This document shows positions 8,339-17,569 of a DNA stretch of 55,669 bases, one piece after another. The stretch is from Candidatus Latescibacterota bacterium (GTDB taxonomy: Bacteria > Latescibacterota > UBA2968 > SICM01). The stretch's first letter is position 1, and each line of letters opens with the position of its first letter. Made by a program: the position numbers and the translations under genes. Under the pieces are notes generated by a model. The model ran no database searches. It saw only the letters and a program-made list of their open reading frames with translations, and was not told where the DNA came from. The DNA lies in assembly GCA_009694805.1 (NCBI GenBank), contig SICM01000008.1, forward strand, positions 1 to 55,669. Reading direction: 5' to 3'.

Positions 8339-10456
8339 ATGCTCCCCTTCTCTTCGCACGTCAACGGCTACCACGACGCCTCGGACCAGGTCGTCCACGA
8401 CCTGCGGCGGCGGGCCGAGGCGCACTTCCGCCAGCAGGAGGCCGAGCGGGCGGCCCTGAAGTCGGTCGCCGAGTTCGAGGCTCGCCGGGGGCGCATCCGG
8501 GCGTCCTTCCTGGAGGCGATGGGCGGCCTCCCGGAGGAACGGACGCCGCTCAACCCGGTCTGCACGGGGAAGATCGACCGGGGGCGCTACGTCGTCGAGA
8601 AGATCGTCTACGAGAGCCTGCCGGAGTTCTACGTCACCGCGGCGCTCTACGTCCCGAAGGAGATCGAGAGGCCCCGGCCCGGGGTGCTGTTCGTGTGCGG
8701 GCACAGCGAGGAGGGGAAGGCGTATCCGGTCTACCAGGCCGTGGCCGTGGACCTGGCGGAGAACGGGTTCGTGGTGCTGGCCGTGGACCCGCCGGGGCAG
8801 GGGGAGCGGTTTCAGTACTTCGACCCGGAGACGGGGCAGCGGATCGTCGGCGGGTGCACGGTGGAGCACACCTACGCTGGGATTCCGTACATGCTCGCCG
8901 GGGCGAGCGTGGGCCGGCAGTTCATCCACGACGGCATCCGGGGCGTGGACTACCTGACGACGCGGCCGGAGGTGGACGCCTCCCGGATCGGGCTGACCGG
9001 GAACTCCGGCGGGGGCACGCAGGCGTGCCTCCTGATGATGTCCGAGCCCCGGTTCGCCGCGGCCGCGCCCTGCACGTTCGTGATGACGCTGGAGAGCTAC
9101 CTGAAGACGGGACAGGCCCAGGACGCGGAGCAGATCGTCCGGGGGTGCATGGCGTTCGGGCCGGACCACGACGACTTTCTGACGGCGATGGCCCCGAAGC
9201 CGGTTCTGGTGGGCGCGGCGGCCTACGACTTCTTCCCGATCGAGGGGGCGATGGAGGCCGTTCGGCGGGCGAAGGCGGTGTACGGACTGTACGGCAGGGA
9301 GGGGGGGAGACGATCCGGTGAATCGTCCGGGGTGGAGGAGCGGGTGGACCTCCACGTCGCGCCCACCCGGCACGCCTACTCCCCGTTCCTGCGGGAGGCC
9401 ACCGTGAACTGGTTCCGAAGGCACCTGATGGGGGAGCCGGGAAATTTCAGGACCGGAAAGCCGGAGACCCTGCCGCCTGCGGAGCTGAACTGCACGCCGA
9501 AGGGCCAGGTGCTGGACGCGTACCGGGGGAGCCGGACGGTGTTCGATCTGAACAGGGCCCGGATCGAAAGGGACACCCCGAAACGGCCCCCATTGAGGCA
9601 TCAGGCGGGTTATGACGCCCACCGGGCGGATATGCGGATCACCCTGCTGAACACCCTCGGCATCGCGGACGAGTTACGCAGCGCCCCGATCCATCCGCGC
9701 CTCATCCGGGAGGAGGTCGTGGAGGGCTACCCGGTGGAGCAGGTCTTCTTCTTCAGCGCGCCGGACATCGTGGTCACCGGGGCGATGATCCACCCCCGCA
9801 CGGCGGCGTCGGCGACGCGCACGGACCTGGTCCTGTTCGAGCGGGGGACGAACGCGATCCCGGAGCAGCGGAACTTCCTGGAAGGGCTGCTGCGGGAGGG
9901 TCGCCGCGTCTTCGTGTTTGACCCGCGCGGCATCGGGGCCGTGGAGGCGCGGCCGGTCAACCCGCGCGGGCTCAAGGACAACTACGGCACGGAGTACAAG
10001 CTGGGCTGCGACGCGTTGATGCTCGGGGTCTCCACGCTCGGCCTGCGGGTCTTCGATGTGCTGCGGGGGCTGGACTATCTGAAGGGGCGGGCGGATGGCG
10101 GACCGATCGGCGTCCACGGCATCGGGTTCGGCGGGCTGCTGGCCTACCTGGCCGGGGCGCTGGACGACGGATGGTCGGATGTGACCGTGGAGGATGCGTT
10201 TTATTCGTACCGGGAGGTGGCGGAGACCCGGTACTACACGCGGACGTTCGGGATGCGGGAGGTGGCCTGGGGGCTGCTCCGACGGTTCGACCTGGTGGAC
10301 CTCCTCCCCTGCCTCGCGCCAAGGCCACTGCGTTTCATCTCGCCGAGGGACGCCTGCGGGAACCGGGTCCCGATGGAGGCGTTCCGGACGAGGTTCCTGG
10401 ATGTGGCGAAGGAGGCAGGCTACCTGCGGGATGGGTGGATGCCGGAGGCGGGATAA
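8339..10456 (+). CDS. two-domain alpha/beta hydrolase (acetyl-xylan-esterase-like)
   Basis: A 705-residue protein with two alpha/beta-hydrolase-like halves. The N-terminal half (about 1-370) carries a GxSxG nucleophile elbow as GLTGNSGGG (Ser near 223) and a late His in PTRHAYSPF, as in large bacterial acyl or acetyl esterases. The C-terminal half (about 440-705) repeats the fold, but its elbow reads VHGIGFGG, with no serine, so it is probably a non-catalytic copy. A glycine/arginine-rich insert lies near residues 320-333. Predicted esterase removing acyl groups from carbohydrates; no signal peptide is obvious. TTTAAAGG precedes the ATG weakly. Confidence 0.78.
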   Translation: MLPFSSHVNGYHDASDQVVHDLRRRAEAHFRQQEAERAALKSVAEFEARRGRIRASFLEAMGGLPEERTPLNPVCTGKIDRGRYVVEKIVYESLPEFYVTAALYVPKEIERPRPGVLFVCGHSEEGKAYPVYQAVAVDLAENGFVVLAVDPPGQGERFQYFDPETGQRIVGGCTVEHTYAGIPYMLAGASVGRQFIHDGIRGVDYLTTRPEVDASRIGLTGNSGGGTQACLLMMSEPRFAAAAPCTFVMTLESYLKTGQAQDAEQIVRGCMAFGPDHDDFLTAMAPKPVLVGAAAYDFFPIEGAMEAVRRAKAVYGLYGREGGRRSGESSGVEERVDLHVAPTRHAYSPFLREATVNWFRRHLMGEPGNFRTGKPETLPPAELNCTPKGQVLDAYRGSRTVFDLNRARIERDTPKRPPLRHQAGYDAHRADMRITLLNTLGIADELRSAPIHPRLIREEVVEGYPVEQVFFFSAPDIVVTGAMIHPRTAASATRTDLVLFERGTNAIPEQRNFLEGLLREGRRVFVFDPRGIGAVEARPVNPRGLKDNYGTEYKLGCDALMLGVSTLGLRVFDVLRGLDYLKGRADGGPIGVHGIGFGGLLAYLAGALDDGWSDVTVEDAFYSYREVAETRYYTRTFGMREVAWGLLRRFDLVDLLPCLAPRPLRFISPRDACGNRVPMEAFRTRFLDVAKEAGYLRDGWMPEAG

Positions 10457-10479
10457 AAGCAGAATACAGGAGACGGAAG

Positions 10480-11355
10480 ATGATCAGGCTGGTGGTGCAG
10501 GTCGGTTTAAGTCCTGAGCAGAGCGATCTGGAGCGGCTCGCGGCGTTCGTCGACATGGTGGGGACCCGGACGCTCCGGACCGGCGTGAACCTGAACTGGA
10601 CAGAGAAACAGGTCGAGACGATCCGTCGGTTCCTGGACGAGCGGCAGATCCAGGTGGGTGAAGTAGGCAAGTACTGCCCGCTGGCCCACCCGGACGACCG
10701 GGTCAGGTCCGATGCCCTGGCGCAGTGTAAGAAGGAGATCCGGTACGCCGGCATTCTGGGGGCGCTCTGTTGCGGTTTTGCGCCGGGGAACTGCAACCCC
10801 CCGGACTCGAAGCTGTGGCTTCACCGGGACAACCGGAGCGAGGAGACGTGGCAACGGTTCGTCCAGTCGGTCAGGGAGCTGGATAAAGAGGCGGCGTCCT
10901 GCGGCGTCAACCTGGCCGCGCACCCCATGATCACCGGCCCGCTCCACTCGGTCGAGCGGATGCGGCGGCTGGTGGACGAGGTGGGCTCGCCGAGGGTGAA
11001 GATCCTGCTCGACCCGGTCAACCTCGCCACGATCGATGCGTACTTTGACATGGCCGGGTTCCTCAACGGGATGTTCGATGCGCTGGGGGACGACATCGCG
11101 GCCATGCACGCCAAGGATGTGGCGATCTACGCCGTGAGCGACTGGGGAGCGCCCTGGCGTCAATCCATCTTTCACGTGGACGAGGAGCAGGTCGGAAAGG
11201 GGGTTCTGGACTATGACACGGTCCTGCGCCGGCTGGACGGCCTGTCCGGGGACCCGCTCCTGATCATCGAGCATATCAAGAACGACGATGAGACCATTCT
11301 GGCGAAGCACCACCTGGAATACATCGCCCGGAAGAACGGCGTGAAACTGGGATAA
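10480..11355 (+). CDS. sugar phosphate isomerase/epimerase (TIM barrel)
   Basis: A 291-residue xylose-isomerase-like barrel. Motifs: NLAAHPMITGP (first metal-side His), KILLDPVNL (Asp), AAMHAKDV (His) and GKGVLDYD, then LLIIEHI (Glu). The ATG at 10480 was preferred because CAGGAGA precedes it; an open frame extends further upstream only as a shadow of the hydrolase gene. Fifteen bases separate it from the next isomerase. Two consecutive divergent barrels suggest sequential steps or a pair acting on related sugars. Confidence 0.83.
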   Translation: MIRLVVQVGLSPEQSDLERLAAFVDMVGTRTLRTGVNLNWTEKQVETIRRFLDERQIQVGEVGKYCPLAHPDDRVRSDALAQCKKEIRYAGILGALCCGFAPGNCNPPDSKLWLHRDNRSEETWQRFVQSVRELDKEAASCGVNLAAHPMITGPLHSVERMRRLVDEVGSPRVKILLDPVNLATIDAYFDMAGFLNGMFDALGDDIAAMHAKDVAIYAVSDWGAPWRQSIFHVDEEQVGKGVLDYDTVLRRLDGLSGDPLLIIEHIKNDDETILAKHHLEYIARKNGVKLG

Positions 11356-11369
11356 AGGAGGATCTGGCT

Positions 11370-12125
11370 GTGAAACTCGGACTGGTCACCTACAACATGG
11401 CGAAGGACTGGGACGTTCCCACCCTCATCGAGAAGTGCAGGGCCACGGGGTTCGAAGGGGTGGAACTCCGCACGACGCACGCGCACGGCGTGGAGGTGGG
11501 CCTGAGCGCGGCGGAGCGACAGGAGGTGCGGAAGCGGTTCGGGGACTCGCCGGTGCGGATCGCAGGGCTGGGGAGCACGTTCGAGTATCACGCAGCGGAC
11601 CCGGCGGTCCTCCGGCAGAATGTGGAGGGGACGAAGGAATATGTGAAACTGGCCCACGACGTGGGCGCGCCGGGGGTGAAGGTCCGGCCCAACGGCTTCC
11701 CGGAGGGCGTGCCGCGCGAGCAGACGATCGAGCAGATCGGGAAGGCGCTGCGGGAGTGCGGGGCGTTCGCGAAGGACTACGGGGTGCAGGTCCGGCTGGA
11801 GGTACACGGCCGGGAGACGTGCCAGCCGGCGCACATCCGGGGGATGATGGATGTGGCGGACCACGACAACGTGTTCGTCTGCTGGAACTCCAACGCGCAG
11901 GACGTGGTGGAAGGCTCCGTACAACAGAATTTTGACCTGTTAAAGAACAGGATCGCCCTCGTCCACATCAACGAACTGCACACGGCCTATCCCTGGCGGG
12001 AGCTGTTCTCCCTGCTGAAGGGGCACGGCTACGGGGGCTACTGCCTGGCCGAGATCCCCGGCAGCCCGGACCCGGAGCGGGTGATGAACTACTACCGGGC
12101 GCTCTATCGGGCGCTGTGCGCCTGA
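11370..12125 (+). CDS. sugar phosphate isomerase/epimerase (TIM barrel), GTG start
   Basis: A 251-residue AP-endonuclease-2-like barrel starting at GTG 11370 after AAAGGAGGATC. Motifs VRLEVHGRE, FVCWNSN, LVHINEL and CLAEIPG follow the family order of Glu/His/Asp metal positions, though the usual Asp of the third strand motif reads as Asn in WNSN. It directly follows another barrel and precedes a URO-D-like gene. Function within the barrel family is unassigned. Confidence 0.82.
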   Translation: MKLGLVTYNMAKDWDVPTLIEKCRATGFEGVELRTTHAHGVEVGLSAAERQEVRKRFGDSPVRIAGLGSTFEYHAADPAVLRQNVEGTKEYVKLAHDVGAPGVKVRPNGFPEGVPREQTIEQIGKALRECGAFAKDYGVQVRLEVHGRETCQPAHIRGMMDVADHDNVFVCWNSNAQDVVEGSVQQNFDLLKNRIALVHINELHTAYPWRELFSLLKGHGYGGYCLAEIPGSPDPERVMNYYRALYRALCA

Positions 12126-12163
12126 GGTCGCGGGTTGAAGAGGGAGATAGGGGAGGGGGCGAC

Positions 12164-13411
12164 ATGGAGGTCTCCGGGAAGGACCGGGCGATCCTGCGAC
12201 GGCTGGCCGGGAGGGTCGCCGAGATTGCCGCGCTCCCCGTTCACCGGGAGAAGACGGCGGAGTGGAGACGTCTCAACGGGCTTCGGAAGGGCCGGCCCCT
12301 GGTCTGGATCAACGAGGTCCCGTGGCACGAGATGGACGTGGACGGGGAACTCGAACTTCAGTCCTCGGATGCGTTCTGCCGACAGACCGAGCAGACGTTG
12401 CGCCGGACGATCTATCAGTGGGAACACATGCCCGGGGACGCGGTGGTGGAGGCGAGGTTCCACGCGCCGCTCGCCCTTCACGACACGGGCTTCGGCATCG
12501 AGGAGGAGGCCCGGATCATCCGCCAGGACGAGCGGGGGGGGATCGTATCCAGGGAGTTTCACCCCCAGATCCGGGAGGAGAAGGACCTGGAGAAGATCCG
12601 GACGCCGGTGATCACGCACCACGCGGAGGCCAGCGAGAGGACCTACGAGACGCTCGCGGACCTCTTCGGCGACCTTCTGGTCGTGGAGATGTGCGGCATC
12701 GTCCACCGGTGGTTCGCGCCGTGGGACGAGCTGGTCAGATGGTGGGGGGTCCAGGAGGCGCTGACGGACCTGGCCCTGCGGCCCGAACTCGTCCATCGGG
12801 CGATGGACCGTCTGGTGAGGGCCTACCTGGCCCGGCTCGACCAGTGGGAGGCGCTGAACGTCCTGTCGGTGACGGAGGGAAACTACCGGGTGGGGTCGGG
12901 AGGGCTCGGATACACGGATGAGCTGCCCCGGCCGGATTTTGACCCTCAGCGCGTCCGGTCGTCGGACCAGTGGGGGTGCGCCACGGCACAGATCTTCTCC
13001 GAGGTGTCGCCGGAGATGCACGAGGCGTTCGCCCTGCGGTACGAAAGGCGGTGGCTGGAGCGGTTCGGCCTGAACTACTACGGCTGCTGCGAGCCGCTGC
13101 ACCTCAAGCTGGATGTCCTCAAGAGGGTCCCCAATCTCCGCAAGGTCTCCATGAGCCCGTGGGCGGACCTGGAGCAGGCGGCGGAAAAGGCGGGCGACCG
13201 GTACGTGCTGTCGCACAAGCCGAACCCGGCGGTCTTTGCCGTGGACCCCTGGAACCCGGGGCAGGCCCGCCGGGACCTCCGGGAGGCGCTGGAGAAGACG
13301 CGGGGGTGCGTCGTGGAGGTGATCATGAAGGACATCAGCACGGTCCGGAACGAGCCTCAACGGCTGTGGGCGTGGGAGCGGATCGCGATGGAGGAGGTGG
13401 GGCGATTTTAG
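12164..13411 (+). CDS. uroporphyrinogen decarboxylase-like (URO-D fold) protein
   Basis: A 415-residue URO-D/MtaA-fold protein. Recognisable parts are LVVEMCGIVHRW, EMHEAFALRYERRWLERFG and the C-terminal YYGCCEPLHLK followed by LRKVSMSPWADL, typical of URO-D homologues outside haem synthesis. Such proteins in catabolic loci are often corrinoid or one-carbon methyltransferases; no corrinoid protein is nearby, so this stays open. ATG at 12164 follows GGGGAGGGGG; an earlier in-frame codon at 12116 lies inside the upstream gene. The double-Cys CC could bind a metal. Confidence 0.75.
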   Translation: MEVSGKDRAILRRLAGRVAEIAALPVHREKTAEWRRLNGLRKGRPLVWINEVPWHEMDVDGELELQSSDAFCRQTEQTLRRTIYQWEHMPGDAVVEARFHAPLALHDTGFGIEEEARIIRQDERGGIVSREFHPQIREEKDLEKIRTPVITHHAEASERTYETLADLFGDLLVVEMCGIVHRWFAPWDELVRWWGVQEALTDLALRPELVHRAMDRLVRAYLARLDQWEALNVLSVTEGNYRVGSGGLGYTDELPRPDFDPQRVRSSDQWGCATAQIFSEVSPEMHEAFALRYERRWLERFGLNYYGCCEPLHLKLDVLKRVPNLRKVSMSPWADLEQAAEKAGDRYVLSHKPNPAVFAVDPWNPGQARRDLREALEKTRGCVVEVIMKDISTVRNEPQRLWAWERIAMEEVGRF

Positions 13412-13469
13412 GCGATTTCATCACATATGGGAGGCGCACGGCGGTTCTGTGGCGATGAAGGGAGGAACC

Positions 13470-14135
13470 ATGCCTGAGGAATTCGTGTCCAGGAGCTGGT
13501 CCAGGCCGAGCGTCCCCGGATTTCAGGGGCAACACGTGACGGTCTCACGGCTCAACCCCGATGCGGACATCGACGATCTGTATGATGTGTCTCACCGGAA
13601 GGAAGAATTTGAACGCCTGTGGACCTACATGGGGTATGGCCCCTTTCCAGACAGGGACGCCATGCACAGGTGGCTGACCTCCCTCAAAGACAGCCAGGAC
13701 CCCCTTTTTTACAGCGTGTACAGCCGTGACCTGCGCCGAAAGGCGGGCATGATCTCCATTCTGAATATTGTGCCCGATATGGGCCGGGCCGAGCTGGGGC
13801 ACATCTGGTACAGTCCGCTGTCTCAAAAGACCAGGGTGAACACCGAGGTGACCTTTCTGTTCCTGCGGTATCTGTTCGATACGTTGCACTACCGGCGGGT
13901 GGAGTGGAAGTGCGATAACCAGAATGAGGCGAGCAAGCGGGCGGCGCTGAGGATGGGGTTTCAGCATGAAGGCACGTTTCGTAAACATATGATCGTGAAG
14001 GGCCGGAATCGGGATACGGCCTGGTTTTCGATCCTCGACGAGGAATGGCCCGCCCTCAAATCGAACTTTGAAAGGTATCTCACCACGCCGGGGCTGTCCC
14101 TGACCGAGATGAACCGGAATCTCACGACAAAATGA
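13470..14135 (+). CDS. GNAT family acetyltransferase (RimJ/RimL type)
   Basis: A 221-residue N-acetyltransferase of the RimJ/RimL group. A central substrate region is followed by LGHIWYSPLSQKTRVNTEV, LFDTLHYRRVEWKCD and the acetyl-CoA-region signature NEASKRAALRMGFQHEGTFRKH. ATG at 13470 follows GGGAGGAACC; an upstream in-frame ATG lacks a ribosome site. It probably acetylates a small molecule or protein N-terminus; the substrate cannot be read from sequence. GC content appears slightly lower than its neighbours. Placed 16 bases before the dehydrogenase gene, so likely co-transcribed. Confidence 0.85.
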   Translation: MPEEFVSRSWSRPSVPGFQGQHVTVSRLNPDADIDDLYDVSHRKEEFERLWTYMGYGPFPDRDAMHRWLTSLKDSQDPLFYSVYSRDLRRKAGMISILNIVPDMGRAELGHIWYSPLSQKTRVNTEVTFLFLRYLFDTLHYRRVEWKCDNQNEASKRAALRMGFQHEGTFRKHMIVKGRNRDTAWFSILDEEWPALKSNFERYLTTPGLSLTEMNRNLTTK

Positions 14136-14151
14136 TGACACGGAGGTCTCT

Positions 14152-15183
14152 GTGAAGATCAAACGGATTCGTTTCATGCAGCCGGGTGAGGCGGCGCTGG
14201 TGGAGGATGAACTGGATGAGACCCTGGGGGACCGCGAGGCGCTCATCCGGACGCGCCACTCGGTGGTAAGCGCGGGCACGGAAGGGGCGCACTACACCGG
14301 CCTCGAAGAGGAGCATCCGGGCCGGACCGCGCCGCTGGAATACCCCCGCAACACGGGCTACGGCAATCTGGGCGAGGTGGTCGGGACTGGCGCGAAGGTG
14401 ACGGAGGTGAAGCCGGGCGACTGCCTCCTGAGCTTCGCCAACCACGCGACTTACGTCAAGTGGAGCCTGGACCGGTTCTGCGTGAAGGTCCCGGCAGGGC
14501 TGGACCCCTGCCAGGCGGTGTTCGCGCGCATGGCGGGCGTGGCCATCACGTCCCTGAGAAGCTCCAGCGTCACGGCCGGGAACGTGGTCGTGGTGATCGG
14601 CCAGGGGCTGGTAGGAAATTTCGCGGCCCAGTTGTTCCAGATCGCAGGGGCCTCGGTCATCGGGGTGGACGTCGCGGAGAAGCGACTGGAGATCGCCCGG
14701 CAGTGCGGCATCTCCTGCGTGGTCAACCCCACTACGACGAATCTCAAACAGGCGGTTCTGGACGCCACGGGCGGGAAGGGGGCGGATGGGGTCGTGGAGG
14801 CGATCGGCCGGTCGGACCTGATCGCGCAGGGCGTGGACCTGCTGCGCCGGCACGGGGAGATCATCCTGCTGGGCAGCCCCCGCGCCCGGCACACGATGGA
14901 CGTCACGCCGATGCTGAGCCGAATCCACCTCCAGGGCCTGCGGATGATCGGGGCGCTGGAGTGGCTCTACTCGACGCCCGAGAACGACGCCCTGAAGGTC
15001 TCGATCACCCGGAACTACCGGGAGATCCTCGGCTGGATCCAGCAGGGCCGCCTCCAGACCGGGCCGTTGTTGTCCCACCTGTTGAGCCCGGCGCAGTGCC
15101 AGGAGGCGTATCACGGCCTGGCGCACAAGAAGGAGGAGTACATGGGCGTGGTGTTCGACTGGTCCAAGATCAGTGATCCGTGA
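14152..15183 (+). CDS. medium-chain dehydrogenase/reductase, GTG start
   Basis: A 343-residue MDR-superfamily oxidoreductase starting at GTG 14152 after CGGAGG. The N-terminal GroES-like region contains SVVSAGTEGAHYTG and GNLGEVVGTGAKVTEVKPGD; the Rossmann part has VVVIGQGLVGNFAAQLF. The usual structural-zinc Cys quartet and the catalytic Cys-His/Glu-His pairs are absent, so it is probably a zinc-independent sugar or polyol dehydrogenase. Neighbours are a GNAT (16 bases upstream) and an S9 peptidase (12 bases downstream). Confidence 0.83.
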   Translation: MKIKRIRFMQPGEAALVEDELDETLGDREALIRTRHSVVSAGTEGAHYTGLEEEHPGRTAPLEYPRNTGYGNLGEVVGTGAKVTEVKPGDCLLSFANHATYVKWSLDRFCVKVPAGLDPCQAVFARMAGVAITSLRSSSVTAGNVVVVIGQGLVGNFAAQLFQIAGASVIGVDVAEKRLEIARQCGISCVVNPTTTNLKQAVLDATGGKGADGVVEAIGRSDLIAQGVDLLRRHGEIILLGSPRARHTMDVTPMLSRIHLQGLRMIGALEWLYSTPENDALKVSITRNYREILGWIQQGRLQTGPLLSHLLSPAQCQEAYHGLAHKKEEYMGVVFDWSKISDP

Positions 15184-15195
15184 AGGGAGGTCCCC

Positions 15196-17121
15196 GTGCC
15201 ATCCCGTGTTCTGACGCCTGAAGACATCCTCACGCTGAAGGTGGTCTCGGAGGTTCAGATTTCGCCCGACGGAGACCGCGTGGCCTTCGTGGTGGGGGAT
15301 GCCAACATCACGGACGCCAGGAAGCCCAAAAGCGTCCTCTGGACGGTCCCTGCCTCGGGGGGAGAGCCGATGCCATTCACGCAGGGACCCCGCACGGACA
15401 GGACGCCCCGCTGGTCGCCGGACGGGAAGGCCCTGGCCTTTCTGTCGGACCGGGCGGAGGCGGGGAAGTTTCAGATCCACCTGATCCCCGCGTCCGGGGG
15501 GGAGGCCGTGCCCCTGACCTCGGCCAAGGGGGAGGTGTCGGACCCGGCCTGGTCGCCGGACGGGGGGCGGATCGCCTTTTTGATGACCGACCCCAGGACC
15601 GAGGCGGAGGAGCAACGGGAGAAGGAGAGGGACGACCCCCTGGTGCTGGACCGGGACCTCAAGCCCACGCGGCTCTGGACCCTGGACGTGGCGGACCGGC
15701 GGATGACCCTCGTCACCCCCGGCGAGGTCCACGTCCACGAGTTCGCGTGGTCCCCGGACGGAGATCGGTTTGCGCTGGTGGCCTGCGACACGCCGCACAG
15801 CGACGCCTGGTTCACGGCCTGGCTCGGCGTGGTCCCGGCCACGGGCGGCCCGGCGGAGACGGTCTGCAGGATGTACCCCCGGCAGATCGGCGCGCCGGCC
15901 TGGTCGCCGGACGGGCATCAGATCGCCTTTCTCTCCTGTACCTGGAGCGACGCGGGCATCGTGGGGGGGGACGTGTACCTCGCGCCCGCCTCCGGAGGGA
16001 TCCCGCGCTGCCTGACGGAGGGGCACCCCCGGAACGTCACGTGCATCGACTGGTCCCCCGACGGGCGCGAGATCCTCTACGTGGCCCACGAGAACGGAGG
16101 CTCGGCGGTGGGTCGGCTATCCGTCGCGGACGGTGTGGCCCGAACCCTCACGACCGAGCGGATGGTCCTGGCGGAGCGCGGGCAGCCCCGGTTCAGCCTG
16201 GACCGGGCGCGGCGGGCCTTCGCCGCAGCGCGGGAGGACGTGACCCGCCCGAGGGACGTCTGGGCCGGGCCGTTCGACGGCCCCTGGCGGAGGCTGACGG
16301 ACCTGAACCCGCAGTTGAAGGGGGTGGCGCTCGGAGAGGTGGAGGCGATCTCCTGGAAGGGGACGGACGGCCTGGACATCCCCGGCCTGCTGTTCAGGCC
16401 AGCGGGGTTCGAGGCGGGGAGGCGCTACCCCACGGTGGTGCAGATCCACGGCGGGCCGGCATCCGTGTGGCCCTGGCGCTTCCACGCGGCCTGGAACGAC
16501 TGGGCGCACCTGCTGTCGGCCAGGGGGTTCGCGGTCCTGCTCCCCAACCCGCGCGGGAGCTTCGGCTGGGGCGTGCGCTTCACGGAGGCCAACCTGGGGG
16601 ACATGGGGGGGCTGGATTATGAGGACATCCTCGCCGGGGTGGATCACCTCGTGCAGGCGGGCATCGCGGACCCCGACCGCCTCGGCGTGGGGGGGTGGAG
16701 CTACGGGGGGTATCTGACTGCGTGGGCCGTCACCCAGACGACGCGGTTCCGGGCCGCGGTGATGGGGGCGGGCATCTCGAACTGGCTGAGCTTTCACGGC
16801 ACGACGGAGATCCCGACCTGGGACACGCTCTTTTACCGGGCCAGCCCCTACGAGGGGACGCTCCAGACGCAACGCTCGCCGATCACCCACATCCGCAAGG
16901 CCCGGACGCCGACCCTGATCCTGCACGGGCAGAGCGACACCTGTGTCCCCGTGTCCCAGGCCTACGAGTTCTATCGCGGCCTCCGGGAGCAGGGCGTGGA
17001 GACGGAGCTGGTCGCCTACCCCCGCGAGGGGCATCCGATCCTGGAGCGCAACCACCAGAGGGACCTGCTGGACCGCGTGCTGGGGTGGTTTGAGAGACAT
17101 CTAAAGGTGGAGAAGAAGTAG
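15196..17121 (+). CDS. S9 family prolyl oligopeptidase with TolB/PD40 propeller
   Basis: A 641-residue S9 peptidase starting at GTG 15196 after GGAGGTCCCC. The first ~390 residues contain repeated WSPDG-type propeller motifs (PRWSPDGKALAF, PAWSPDGGRIAF, FAWSPDGDRF, IDWSPDGREIL). The catalytic alpha/beta-hydrolase domain has Ser502 in GGWSYGGY, Asp581 in GQSDTC and His613 in REGHPI, a complete triad. It cleaves short peptides, often acyl-aminoacyl or dipeptidyl substrates. No signal peptide is evident, so cytoplasmic action is likely. Last gene before a 448-base repeat-rich gap. Confidence 0.92.
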   Translation: MPSRVLTPEDILTLKVVSEVQISPDGDRVAFVVGDANITDARKPKSVLWTVPASGGEPMPFTQGPRTDRTPRWSPDGKALAFLSDRAEAGKFQIHLIPASGGEAVPLTSAKGEVSDPAWSPDGGRIAFLMTDPRTEAEEQREKERDDPLVLDRDLKPTRLWTLDVADRRMTLVTPGEVHVHEFAWSPDGDRFALVACDTPHSDAWFTAWLGVVPATGGPAETVCRMYPRQIGAPAWSPDGHQIAFLSCTWSDAGIVGGDVYLAPASGGIPRCLTEGHPRNVTCIDWSPDGREILYVAHENGGSAVGRLSVADGVARTLTTERMVLAERGQPRFSLDRARRAFAAAREDVTRPRDVWAGPFDGPWRRLTDLNPQLKGVALGEVEAISWKGTDGLDIPGLLFRPAGFEAGRRYPTVVQIHGGPASVWPWRFHAAWNDWAHLLSARGFAVLLPNPRGSFGWGVRFTEANLGDMGGLDYEDILAGVDHLVQAGIADPDRLGVGGWSYGGYLTAWAVTQTTRFRAAVMGAGISNWLSFHGTTEIPTWDTLFYRASPYEGTLQTQRSPITHIRKARTPTLILHGQSDTCVPVSQAYEFYRGLREQGVETELVAYPREGHPILERNHQRDLLDRVLGWFERHLKVEKK

Positions 17122-17569
17122 GCAGAAGGCAGAAGGCAGACAACAGACAACGGCCCTCACCCCCGTCCCCTCTCCGACACGGAGAGGGGAGAAGAAGCAC
17201 AGATCAAAAGAAGGCGCGCCGTCCCGGCTTTCAAGCAGAGCGTCCGTTCAGGCAAGGTGGGGTACGAGCGACGCGAAGCGGCGCGGGGGCCGACAGCGAA
17301 AGCTGTCGGAATGGGTGGTAGGGTGAGGGGTCCTTCTTTGGGTGGAAGGGGCCCGGACTGCCACTGGACCCCGATTACACCACTGGACAGAGTACGGCGC
17401 GCCAAAGCCTCCCCCAGGGCAGCGGAACGCGAGCGAGCGCAGCGTTAGGGGGGGCGGTTTGAGGGGGCGTGTTTCTTTTGCCCACTTTTCTTGCACGAGC
17501 AAGAAAAGTGGGAATGCGGTATGGCGGGGAGGTGGGTATGGGATATTATTCAAACCCTAAGGAGACATC
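17122..17569. repeat. 448-base intergenic composite of hairpin repeats
   Basis: No convincing gene. In order: tandem aggcagaa words (17122-17150); a 10-bp stem tcccctctcc/ggagagggga (17166-17190); an 8-bp stem ccgacagc/gctgtcgg with GAAA tetraloop (17290-17309); a GC-rich purine tract; and a perfect 13-bp stem cccacttttcttg/caagaaaagtggg with a 6-base loop (17481-17512) preceded by TTTCTTTTG. Short open frames here are unsupported. The last hairpin may end S9 transcription or mark a dispersed palindromic repeat. Confidence 0.65.

Noticed and set aside
10171-10479. Longer N terminus for the isomerase at 10480
   Set aside because: The extension lies inside the hydrolase gene in another frame; ATG 10480 has a ribosome site and begins the barrel's first strand.
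17248-17553. Short open frames in the 17122-17569 gap
   Set aside because: They overlap hairpin repeats, lack ribosome sites and have no recognisable sequence.
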